Positions 1 to 9,804 of a DNA stretch of 64,000 nucleotides are shown here, one piece after another. Below the pieces are notes generated by a model. The model was given only the letters and a program-made list of their open reading frames with translations, did no database searches and was not told the DNA's origin. Origin of the DNA: Salvator merianae (lineage: Eukaryota > Chordata > Lepidosauria > Squamata > Teiidae); the NCBI GenBank assembly GCA_003586115.2, contig QVOM02000034.1, positions 127,941,936 through 128,005,935 of the forward strand, given 5' to 3'. Both the position numbers and the translations under genes were made by a program. The first letter of the stretch is position 1, and every line of letters begins with the position of its first letter.

Positions 1-94
1 CCTCGCCATTCACTTGGAAATTCAGCTCTTTCGACCCAGATTCCAAAGTTCACCAAGTATTTGTACAAGATGCCAATGCGGCATTTTTACTCAC

Positions 95-205
95 CCCTAA
101 CCATCTTGCTCCTTTATTAGCAGCCTGTTGAATCTGCACTCTTTTGAGGGTGACATGATAAACTGCTCCTTCCTCTACCTCTTCACCCCAGTCTTGAATT
201 GAGCT
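95..205 (-). CDS. RGL1: RGL1, second coding exon (short form), partial gene
   Basis: RGL1 is a Ral guanine-nucleotide exchange factor that links Ras-family GTPases to Ral; its catalytic CDC25-like domain lies far downstream, outside this window. The minus strand of this block reads 37 codons in one frame, beginning SSIQDWGEEVEEGAVYHV and ending NKGARWLG, which I recognise as the near-invariant N-terminal segment of RGL1 just before the Ras exchanger N-terminal motif. A pyrimidine-rich tract ending in CAG (acceptor AG at 207-206) precedes the first Ser codon, and a GTGAGT donor follows the last Gly codon (94-89). The exon is 111 bp, a whole number of codons, so it keeps the frame of the preceding exon at 1263-1289. 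Later exons must lie left of base 1. Identification rests on recalled family sequence, not a search. Confidence 0.94.
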
Positions 206-1262
206 CTGCCAGAGAAGGAAAAGAAACATTTGGGTTTAGGGAGAAAAAAAAAAAAGGAATAGTTTTCTGTTCTTCTCATCAGAGGACAGATCTAAGCCAG
301 CTTTGCTAGAGCTCATTGCAAAAAGCTTACAGCACAGGACAAGTGGTACAAAGTAAAATGCAATGCCCAGAAAATAAGAGAAGAAATTTTTCAATAGAAG
401 CAAAGGTGGGATATACTTTGCAAGCTGCCTTTGCCTGTGACATCAGGACCCCCACAGTTTCCTTTCAAGCTTCCCACCCCACCCCAGTATGCATATTTCA
501 AATACTTTTAGAAAGTCTTCTCCTGAAGAAATAGCCCCCCCCCCTTACAACCACCCAGTACAATCATTACTATTAGAATTGCAAAGACAGCTGCACTTTC
601 TGTAAAGCATTGCTTGAGTGGACAACACACTGAAACAGATATTTAAATTAGCAGGAAACCTCAACTTCTAAAATGACTGGAAATTAGTCCCGTTTTTCTG
701 TTGTTATTCCTAAACTCTTTTTCAAGAAAGGAGAGTATTATATCTCGAAGGCATCCGAAGTTTTTTTGTTTTTAAAAAAGTTATGCATGGCAGAAAGCTG
801 AGAGGGGGGCAAGCTATCATAACATCCCTTATGCAATAGGATTTGAAATTTGTTCTACAACAAACCCCTGGGTGGCATTTCCCAAAGTAAATTAATATAG
901 GCATTAAAATCTCCTCTTCCAAGAGATTAAAGAAGAATGCACCCGCGCAGCTTATCTAAAAGTTTATCCAGCTAGTTTCCTTTTCTTAACTGTTTCACCC
1001 CTCCTCTCTTCTTTCCCACACCAAGCCAAACCAGCCAGCCAACCTAGCCCGCCGTCCAACTGAGCGCTTTTAAATACAGGCATTTAAACAAGCTAGCAAT
1101 AGCTGTTTGGAAAAGGAGTTGAAAACACTCCTTAGTGAACGAGCAAGAGGCAGAGGGAAAGTGTACACTCATCAGCTTTTCCCTTCAAAAAAATCCAGTC
1201 CTGAAAAGGGATTCTCCACCCTCCGGGAGCTTTCATTTAAAAAGTCGAAAAGCATTTATTAC
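206..1262 (-). other. RGL1: RGL1 intron between short-form exon 1 and exon 2
   Basis: This 1057 bp interval lies between the GT donor after the MKLLWRAKM exon (GT at 1262-1261) and the CAG acceptor before the SSIQDW exon. It contains poly-A and poly-C runs (about 243-256 and 533-543) and no recognisable transposon. The small open frames on either strand here have no family resemblance. Confidence 0.8.
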
Positions 1263-1289
1263 CATTTTAGCTCTCCAAAGCAATTTCAT
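1263..1289 (-). CDS. RGL1: RGL1 first coding exon, short form (MKLLWRAKM)
   Basis: On the minus strand an ATG at 1289-1287 opens nine codons, MKLLWRAKM, followed at once by a GT donor (GTAATA, 1262-1257). Human RGL1 short form begins MKLLWQAKM and then SSIQDW, so the only change is Gln to Arg at residue 6. Splicing to 205 gives MKLLWRAKMSSIQDWGEE with no frame correction. The start codon has A at -3, a favourable context. The donor is weaker than consensus (GTAATA rather than GTAAGT). The ORF is far too short to stand out by length; it was found by reading back from exon 2. The agreement of all nine residues and the exact phase make chance unlikely. Confidence 0.92.
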
Positions 1290-1900
1290 CCTTAGATCTC
1301 TCTTCCGTACATCGAAGGGGCATGATGGGTCCTGCAAAAGGCTTTAGCAATCTTCTCCCTCACGCGCACCTCTTTTAACTCCCAGTAAGAAACGCCTCTG
1401 CGTTGCGCCGCTTGCACTCGGCAGTCAATTCAGGATCACAAAGAGCTGAGAGCGGTGTGGAGACAGAAAGGGAGACAGGCAGACTCCTCCCCTACACATA
1501 CATAGAGAGAGAGAGAAGCCCAGAGTGATGTAAGGCTTTCCTGTTTATGCTTACGAACTTAAACGCTTTCTAGGCTTCTGATAAAGAAAGAGTTCCTATC
1601 AAGCAATCTGTTGGCGCTCTCTCTAAGTCTGCTGTAAGCCTCCGAAGTTTATTATCTTATGCTTCCCTGATAGGCACCAGGTGCCAAAACAGAAATAACT
1701 CCCCCCCCTCCATTCCTTTACCAAAAGAGACAAAGAGAGCCGAGTGGGAAAGGGAGAGGGTTAGCTAAACTTCTATTATCTGTCCGTGTAGACTTTTCTG
1801 AATAATTACATCTGAATGATGCCAGAGGAGTAAACACAATGGAACATGCTGCGACTACTTGGAATACACTTGTCTTCTAAGAAAAATGGTGCTTCAAACC
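1290..1900 (-). promoter_or_regulatory. Probable 5' UTR and promoter region of short-form RGL1
   Basis: Inference from position: this stretch lies immediately upstream (minus strand) of the MKLLWRAKM start codon. Around 1355-1425 it is locally richer in CpG than its surroundings (GCGCACC, GCGTTGCGCCGC). A GA-dinucleotide run at about 1501-1516 could give an open, GAGA-rich segment. It has no transposon signature, unlike most of the next 60 kb. I cannot assign a transcription start site or a convincing TATA box. Confidence 0.45.
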
Positions 1901-3190
1901 CCTGCAAAATCAGTACAGCTTAAATTCTGGCTATCAAAGCTGGCTTTGGACAACAACAAATCACATCACATGCAATCGCATGCTTAAGCATTGTGAAGGG
2001 ATGGGATGTTACGATTTTTAAAATCTCAACACTGTGTAGAGTATTTCCATAAATGAAACTAAAACTGCAATAAAGCTTTTCTTACAGATCAAAGATTAAA
2101 ATGTGCTCTAAAACCAACTCAAGTCTCCTATGGCAAAGCAGCCTTATATCAGAAGTAGTGGCCACAAATTAAACTCCAACCTCCTGACAAACCAGCCCAT
2201 GCAATACAAGAGTAACAGTAGGATATACTGAAGACCAATTAAAATGTCAGACAGTAAGATATGTGCTGAAGAGCCTGTTCATACTGACTTGCCAGTAAGC
2301 TCCTGGATGGAGAGTCCCATCCGCACAGTCCCAGTCCACAGCTTGACTGGGAGCAGCTGAAGTGCTCCTGGTCTGCAGTGCTCACATCCTCTTCTGTGAG
2401 GGGGGAGCAGCTGTGGCTGAGACTGCTATCATGGTGGTGGAGCCAGCCATCCACACCTGGAGTGTGGGAAGCCCAGGACAGAGCTGTTCCAGGCCTCGAA
2501 CCATGGATGGCTGCCACGCCGCTGGGTCTTGTACAGCCTAGAATGGTATTGTTAAAGCACTGTTATACCATTCTACGCTCTAAAGTGTGAACTGGCCTAA
2601 AATTGCTCTTCAGACTGTACAATAACATTTCCCATAAAAAAAAAGATTGAAATTTTTTAAAAAAATGGAAAAACCAGGTTGGCGCTTTATAACGGGAAAA
2701 ATGTCATACGAATATAATGAGGTCAGATTGTTCTAGGAAGAAAAAACTAAAACAAGGGATAATTTCTTTTGAAAAATTTGAATGCCAGCAAATATTTGGA
2801 TCCCTCTGTAATGCTAATAGAAAAGAAAATGTTCTCTGATAAAATGATCAAATCATCAGAAGATTTGTGCCCTCCCAACTTATGCAAAGGGCTATCAAAT
2901 AATAGAAAACCTTCCTCCAGTTTTCATAGCTGCATTCTGATACAACTGAAATCTGAGGGACATGCGTTTTGGAGTGCTTTTGGGGAAATACAAACATCCC
3001 CCAGTTTGTGTTCCACTCCAGTTCTGGGCTGCATTCAAATTCCAGCTTTGTTCAGTCTACCTGAAGGAAGTTCAGGTCTTGGAACTACAATTCAATAGCT
3101 TTATAGGTACATGTTCACACTTGCATGCTGTAGCCATTCAATGCCAACAAAAAACCTTGTATCTACGGGAGGTATCTCTAGGGAATTTAT
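1901..3190. other. Non-coding; contains one copy of a hairpin-ended repeat
   Basis: No exon is recognisable. The only structure I can support is the repeat at about 2240-2595, listed separately. The rest is AT-rich single-copy-looking sequence with a poly-A-rich patch near 2636-2665. Confidence 0.5.
2240..2595. repeat. Diverged interspersed repeat, copy A, with terminal hairpin
   Basis: This block is more GC-rich than its flanks and shares scattered blocks with 6195-6630: GGAGCAGCTGAA, then a CAGTG-TCACA-C box, CTTCT-GTG, a G-GTTCCAG-CC box and GATGGCTGCC, in the same order and orientation. It ends in a perfect 11 bp inverted repeat, TAGAATGGTAT (2539-2549) and ATACCATTCTA (2565-2575), separated by 15 bp. 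It is probably a non-autonomous transposon; class and exact ends are not determined. Open frames on both strands here are by-products of the GC content. Confidence 0.5.
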
Positions 3191-3547
3191 TAGAAATGTG
3201 CATGAATGAAAATCACATGTTTGGGTCAAATCGAGCCAAGCATTCATTTGTTCAGCTTGACAGTGAACCATTTAATTGAACTAATGGTTGTTCATATTTG
3301 ATTTTGAAACTTGTGTGAAAACAAAAAAATACCAATTTTTCCATTGAAAAAAGCCATTTTCAAAGGTAAAAACACATCAGACACAGCTGTTTGATTGAAT
3401 TGTTTGTGTTGGCAAGTGAGGAGCTTGTTTGGTTCAATCAAATTTCCTGATATTCGAACAACCTCATGTTTGGTTTGATTAAAATAGCTTTGAGCATGAA
3501 CTATTTGATCAAATTTTTGAACATGAACCGAACATTGCATATCTCTA
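3191..3547. mobile_element. AT-rich hAT-like MITE, copy 1
   Basis: The left end reads TAGAAATGTGCA and the right end, on the opposite strand, TAGAGATATGCA: 12 bp terminal inverted repeats with 2 mismatches. Flanking octamers gaatttat and gtatttct agree at 6 of 8 positions, compatible with an old 8 bp hAT target duplication. The interior is full of GGTTTGAT / ATCAAA words on both strands. Ends of the form TAGAGATGTGCA are typical of reptile non-autonomous hAT elements. It has no coding capacity. A second copy is at 23780-24108. Confidence 0.6.
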
Positions 3548-5518
3548 GTATTTCTACATGGCAGTGTACAAGTACTTATATATCTATCAAAACTCAGTTT
3601 GAATGCACCAGCTATGTTAGACCAGACCAGGATCTAGAAGTTCACGCAGAGTACACATTTAAGCAGGACAAGATTTTTTTTAAAAGTTTTGAACATTTGA
3701 ACAGACTTAGAATTCAGCCTCTCTGGCCAGCCCTGCCCAACATAATGCAATATTCAGTATGCAAGTCTTGTGGACCTGTAGCCACATGTGGAATTCTGGG
3801 AAAGTAGCATAGGCACTAGACACAACATTGTTGCTATGGGCTAAGGAAAAGGACATAAAATTAGATTAAAAATAGAGCCACTTGATCTTCAGGGAGGATG
3901 TCCAGACAGAGGGAGTATATAAACTTTGTATAATGGTGTTGTAAGCACAGAAAGCATCAGAGAAGTCCTCCAGCTGATTATTCTGCTTCAATATATTTTA
4001 GGATCCCAGCCTCACACCTAAGTTTTGCAGTATAATATTCTCTGTGTAGACACTGGTCTGGAATTCTCTGGAGGTAACTGTAGCTAAGGAGACACTGCAA
4101 AGGAAACAGTTACATATCATAATTCAGCTATCACCTGAGCAACCTTCTAAGCAGCTTCAGAGAACATCCACCAAAAGAGCAGGTAGCAATTTGTGCTCCA
4201 TGATATTTTTTTTCCAAACTAAGACAGATGCCCCAAAAGCTTAAGGACACTGTCAGCTACTAGCTCATCCAGACAGCTGACCCACCCTTTTCAGATTATT
4301 CCCAAGGAAATGCACCCATCAACAGAAATTGCCCTCTGCACCTTATTCTTACTGAAAACAAGTCAAGATGAACATTTGTTGATAAAGATACTGGGAGTCA
4401 AACCCAACTAGATGGCAAGTAATAACAACTATCCCACTTGGTAAAATGAAACTGCATTGGCAAATACTAGGCTGTAGTATTTGGCTGTGGCATCATCTCT
4501 GCTGAACTGATTTCACAAAAATATTATGTGTTCACAAAGGGAATGGGAACAAAATAACTCTGACTGAAACATTCTGTATCATCTTTATAAACTGCTTTAC
4601 ACCTGATGATCCCAAATTAGTATACAATGTAATAAAACTGACCATGCAAAAGTAACTGTTACTGAACAGTTAAGGCAGAACTACAGTAAGGGCAATCTGA
4701 CAGAGATATTAAATAATTTAATCAGCAACAGGCAATGAAAAACCACTGAAAATGTGCCCATCTGCGCCTTCAGTTTGAGAGACTTCAACAGGCAGGATGC
4801 AATCACCTAGGGGATATGATTCCATATCCAAACATATGACAATAAGAGCTGCTTACTACCAAGTTGATGTGTATAGAGGTATTCCAAGAAAAACTGATTT
4901 CATTGATTTCTTCTGCCTTGGGGAAAACCTCATATACACATGTGTTTACCTTAATCCTATTAGTATTATTGTCTGATAATTTTCAGATTATATATGTTTA
5001 CTACATCTATTTTGAAAAAGCACCAATCTGTTGATATTATTTTGAATATATACAGTACCTTACCTGGAGTTATCCATCTTTCATATAGTTTAGAATTGAT
5101 ATAAACTTTATTTTTAGGCTTTTTAAATTAAATTTGTTTATTTAAAAAGAGTATCTTTCTGGGCAACCTGATTTACAAGAAAGTTATGAAAGTAAACTTC
5201 AGAGAAACAGGGAACAGGACATTTTGTTCTGAAATGCCCTTGGTCAGCTGATCCTAAAGAAGTGTGCAAACTGGCTTAGAGGAAGAGCTTTAAAAGAGAC
5301 TGTGATAATAGCTATTGCTTTGTAGAACAGAATCAAATGCAGAACAAGATTTTCAAAAGCTCTAATGCTGTAGTCTTATCTGGTAATCTGAAATGTTTAC
5401 TTGATTGAAACTGGGATTTTAGACAGCTTTGGATTATCCATTTCCTATAATTACTTTTAACAATTAGTTGAAATGGTCACCAGTAAACAAAGCTACAAGA
5501 ACACACATGAATCTAAAA
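3548..5518. other. Non-coding stretch; possible SINE tail near 4380-4430
   Basis: No exon or large element is recognised. Around 4390-4430 the words GGGAGTCAAACCCAACTAGATGGCAA followed by taataacaac resemble the 3' part of squamate tRNA-SINEs, but the head is not identifiable. Confidence 0.4.
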
Positions 5519-5704
5519 GGGTTTAGACACAAAGCCCAACTCTGTAATTGTCACTAGGCTGAGAGCAAGAAATCACAAGGCCTCTTTTCCCATTCAACAG
5601 GACAATGCAGAAAGCTATATTTACCATAAGCTTGAATACCTTTATAGGAAGGCATAACTTTGCTATTAATCAGGAAAGGCATGGCCCAGGAACAAACTTG
5701 TGGT
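5519..5704 (+). repeat. 185 bp direct repeat, left copy
   Basis: From GTTTAGACACAAAGCCCAAC to GGCCCAGGAACAAACTT this block is repeated in the same orientation at about 7046-7232, with high identity across the first 120 bp (AACTCTGTAATTGTCACTAG is exact in both) and small indels further on. Similarity stops abruptly on both sides. The two copies lie about 1.5 kb apart. They could be LTRs of a short non-coding element, a local duplication, or two insertions of one family. No primer-binding site or gag/pol remnant is visible between them. Confidence 0.7.
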
Positions 5705-5843
5705 GCCAGGTTTGTTTTATTAACCCAAGAGACCTGGCAACATCTAACTTCGTTTTTATTTCAAAAATTAAATAAGGGTCTTTCCAATTTTGATGGGGTT
5801 TTTTCTCCTGTTAAATTTAACCAATCACAAAATTTAATGTGGG

Positions 5844-5876
5844 ATGAATGAATGAATGAATGAATGAATGAATGAA
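5844..5876. repeat. (GAAT)n microsatellite
   Basis: About eight uninterrupted GAAT units, followed by an A-run. Confidence 0.95.
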
Positions 5877-6194
5877 AAAAGAGATTTCTACATAGAATAA
5901 GTTACTTGTATTAGAGATATCTGGGTCAAAGGATTGCGGACTTTTAAATGGTTATTAATTGGGGGAGGGATGGCTATAGTTTTGAATAGAAGAGCACCTT
6001 ATCTTTCTGCACCCTTTGGATTGCTTTACCTGATCTAGGATGTAGCAGGTAACAATGAAATTCACAGACTATAAGCAATTATAATGGAAATAAATGATAT
6101 TCAGTATTTAGGGAAGTAAATAACTTGCAATTTGGAAAAAAAATACACCTAATGATAAACTGGTTACAGTACAAAGAAAATGATGGATTAGTCT

Positions 6195-6630
6195 AGCAGT
6201 CCCCAGCTGGAAGTCGTTCAGAGGGCCTGTTTGCATTTCACAGAGGCCCTGGTGATCGGGAGCACCTGCAGACACTCCCAACTGCTACTGGCTGTGGACA
6301 ACAAAATTGTAGTCCACATCTGTACCAGGAGCAGCTGAACTGGTCCCAGTACACAGTGTTCACACCTACTTCTTGGTGTGAAGACTGCAGGCTTCAGTGT
6401 GGCTGCAGCTGTGTAGTTGCATGCCACGTCCACGGTTATCATGGCAGCGGCTGGATGTTTCCACGGCCACTGTCATGGCAGAGCAGCCAGCATTCGCACT
6501 GCAACTGCTTGAAGCCCGGTTCCGAGTTGTTCCAGCCCTTGCAGTGAGGATGGCTGCCTCACCATGGGGAGGTTTCATCTTGGAATGTTTGGATTTGAAC
6601 ATTCCAAGGTGGAAAGGCCCAGATATTTTG
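6195..6630. repeat. Diverged interspersed repeat, copy B, with terminal hairpin
   Basis: This is the second copy of the family at 2240-2595, with shared boxes in the same order. It also ends in a perfect 11 bp inverted repeat, CTTGGAATGTT (6579-6589) and AACATTCCAAG (6598-6608), with an 8 bp loop. The stem sequence differs from copy A while pairing is preserved in both. Overlapping open frames on both strands have no recognisable product. Confidence 0.5.
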
Positions 6631-7045
6631 TAACATGGGTTATACTAGCCCAACTGAGCATGGCTGCATTGATGAAGCCTTGGTTTAAAACAACTAAGAA
6701 GAATGGATAAGAACTTTAGTCTTATCCAATACTCTTATGCTTTGATACAAGAACCAATCAGATCCACTTTCCTCCACACTCCCTCTATACACTTTAAATA
6801 CTTATCTCTCTTTATAAATTCATTTCCTTTCTAGATCCTCTTTTTCAATTATTTTCCTTTCTAAAATCTCACTGCCCTGATCAACTATTCTTTGAGACAA
6901 TACCCTTTCTCTTGGATGTTCCCTAATCATTGACTGCCATCAAAAGAAACAGGAAGGGAGGAACTGAGAGAAGGCCTGCACAAATTGAGGATCATTTTTC
7001 TCCTGGGCTGAGATAAAAAAAGAGGCACACACATCCTCTCAAAGT

Positions 7046-7232
7046 GTTTAGACTCAGAGCCCAACTCTGTAATTGTCACTAGGCTGAGAGCAAATTGTCA
7101 CATGGCCTCTTTTCCCATTCAAAAGGACAATGCAGAAAGATAAATTTACTGTAATCTTTAATAGCTTTATAGAGGAATGCAACCTAAACGTCCTATGCAT
7201 CAGGCAAGACATGGCCCTTGCATAAACTTTGG
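7046..7232 (+). repeat. 185 bp direct repeat, right copy
   Basis: Right partner of the block at 5519-5704, starting GTTTAGACTCAGAGCCCAAC and ending near GGCCCTTGCATAAACTTTGG. A few substitutions and small gaps separate the copies, so the duplication is not recent. Confidence 0.7.
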
Positions 7233-9433
7233 AAGCAGTTCAGGGACGCTTTAGAGTTCATCTAAATCATTCATGTGCCACTCTGCCCCTCCCCCCCATG
7301 AGTATTCTGCACTAGAAGAAGAGGATTATAGATAGAATGAAAACATGAGGGCCACACACTACTGTCTATGAAGCACTTTTGAACTGCTTTTTCTTTTGGG
7401 GGGGTGCTATGTGTAGTCCTATGGATACAGCCTAACAGAATGGAAACTGCTCTGAGAAGTCAATATACACTCTCCAAACTCAGTTCACAGAAAGATTCTG
7501 ACATATGACCCCCCAGTTTGGCCCATGATTTCAACCATCATGAGAATGAGAAAACAGACTTTGATATATTACTATGATATTAAAATACAAGGAGAACACA
7601 GGCAACTGAAGGGAAAAAAATAGTAACATTTTGTGGCAGTCAGTTAGTTAAAATACTAACAACCTTAAAGTGAGCTTTATAGATGATTGTAGGGTTTAAG
7701 ATAACACTGTTTTCTGTTTCTGGAGAACAGAATCAGAAAACTTGGCTGAAGGTTCCAGGGTGACAGACTTTGGCCTTCTTTCCCTAATTTGAGCTGGTAA
7801 GTGAAATTAGTTATGCATGCATGCACAACTTAAGTTGCAGAATTGACAAGCTTTGTGAATAAAAACCAAATTGCATTCTCAGTACAGGATTTTCCAAGGC
7901 TCATAACTTGTTTAATTCAAAGCCAGAACCTCTCAAACACTTCTCAGCAAGAAAAAAAACTTCCATGCCAAAATTTAGAATGACACCACCTCTACCATCT
8001 TGCATTACTCTGGCAAAAGTCAGCAATAAATATGATGTAAAGCGGATAGGGGACTTTTCTCCCCACTCCTTCCATATTAATGTTCTTGCTCAAGCTTTCC
8101 AAAACTTTAATGAGCAACAACCTCAGGCATTAGAGAATGCTTCTCTTTTTAAATGTAGGTCACTGCTAAGGCTCTGAGAGATTCGACAAAATAGACTATG
8201 ATCACAGCAGAGACTGGAAACTTTCTGGATTAAGGGTCCATGAAGTATACATATAGGCTCCATGGATCTGCACATTAGTGTGGATCTATGAGGCCATGCC
8301 CCCCAGTGGTCCAGTCTGTCTGCATGAGACAAAGCATGATCTGGATTAAGGAGGAGCAGCATAGCTCCCATGTATGTTCAGTTTTGCCCAGCATTGTCTG
8401 CTGCCAGGTTCCAGACCAGCTACACATCAAAAAAAGGAGGAAAGGAAAAAGGAAACCTTCATTTCTCACCTTGGGAATGCCTCTCTAGCCACAGATAATG
8501 CAGCTTCCACACTAAAATAGCAAACTGGATTAACTAAAAAACAAGTGGATAAAATTCTCTCTGCCAAAACCGTGGACTATATTAGGAATACAACAAGACA
8601 TGCATACAGCATTCATTTTTTAATGTGGTCTCCACAGATCATATCTGGTTCAAGTCCACAGCTACTTATAGGTGTAGCAATCCTCCGAGTGTCTTTCAGG
8701 TATGCTGGGGCATTTGATTTTATCAATTTTGTTGCAAATTTATAGCAGGGTTTTATTTATCATAAAAAGTAAATGCTTTCTAAACTTTTGTTCATGAGAG
8801 TTTTTGTGGCCCTGATCTTGAGATTTTACTAGCAGACAGAGATATACAAATTTAGGAGGTAGAGGAAAAGCAATGGGAAAGACTAAATTAGTTGCAGTCA
8901 TTGTTCCTGACTTCTGAACATTTTAAGGGGCACAACTGCACAGCTGTCTTCCACCTCAGTAGCTGAGTTTTGAATGTACCCAAATTGTAATCAGTGTTTA
9001 GAAAATACAGTCATTCCTCATAAGGCATAGTTTTGCGTAGCACTTTGCTCTTGCGCAATTAATAAAATGCCATTTATGTATAACATGGATGTGTACATTG
9101 TAGTTCTGCTCTTCCACAGTTGGTAAAATGTGTCTTTCTTCTTACATATAATTAAATTGGTAAACAGGGCCTCCATTCTGTTGCACCATTGACATTTATT
9201 GGGTAACTGGGTTTCTCCTTGGTGGTGCATTCCCTTAATCTAGTAGATTGGTGCTCTACTGTTCCCTAAGACTATTTGCATTAAAGATCCAGGAGACTGG
9301 TCATCTTTTTCATGTAGCAGCCCTATTGCAGGGTGTCCCTAGCTGAGCTTAAGAGAACTTGGAAATTATGTGCTGTTGGACAAGGTTAGGAATTAATGGC
9401 ATTCCATCCGGGAATACCAAACACCATACATTA
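7233..9433. other. Non-coding; nothing identified
   Basis: No exon or named repeat is recognised. A weak imperfect inverted repeat of about 19 bp arms lies around 8248-8293. The open frames here are short and lack any family signature. Confidence 0.4.
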
Positions 9434-9804
9434 GGGCTACATCTACATAAGCTGCCAATGCAGCAGCCTGTGTTCTTCAATGAGGCGCTGCCACAATGTG
9501 TTCAAGGGAAGCCCACCCATAATGCTGTTGTTCCAAAATGGTCATCTGAAGCCACTAGAACCAATGGGGAGTGGTCTACCTGCAGAAGATGAAAATAAAT
9601 GGCTGGAACCCAAATCACTGAGTTGATCTTGGATCAGTATGTTGTCCCAGATGCTGGTACAGTGTCAACTCCACAGAAAAGGGCACCCCGGGGAAATGTG
9701 GCCCTTCTATGGCATGGAGCAGGAAGCAGCTACCCTTGGCGAGGGACCTTTGCCCACAGCCCACCTCCTAGTTGTCGCTCTTTAGACCATGTGTAGCTGC
9801 AGCC
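9434..9804. mobile_element. Candidate short TIR element (Harbinger-like ends)
   Basis: The left end reads GGGCTACATCTACAT and the right end, on the opposite strand, GGCTGCAGCTACACA; with a one-base shift they match at about 10 of 14 positions. The element is flanked by TTA on the left and TAA on the right, as in the TWA target preference of Harbinger elements. The interior is more GC-rich than the flanks. No transposase is present. Class and ends are tentative. Confidence 0.35.
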
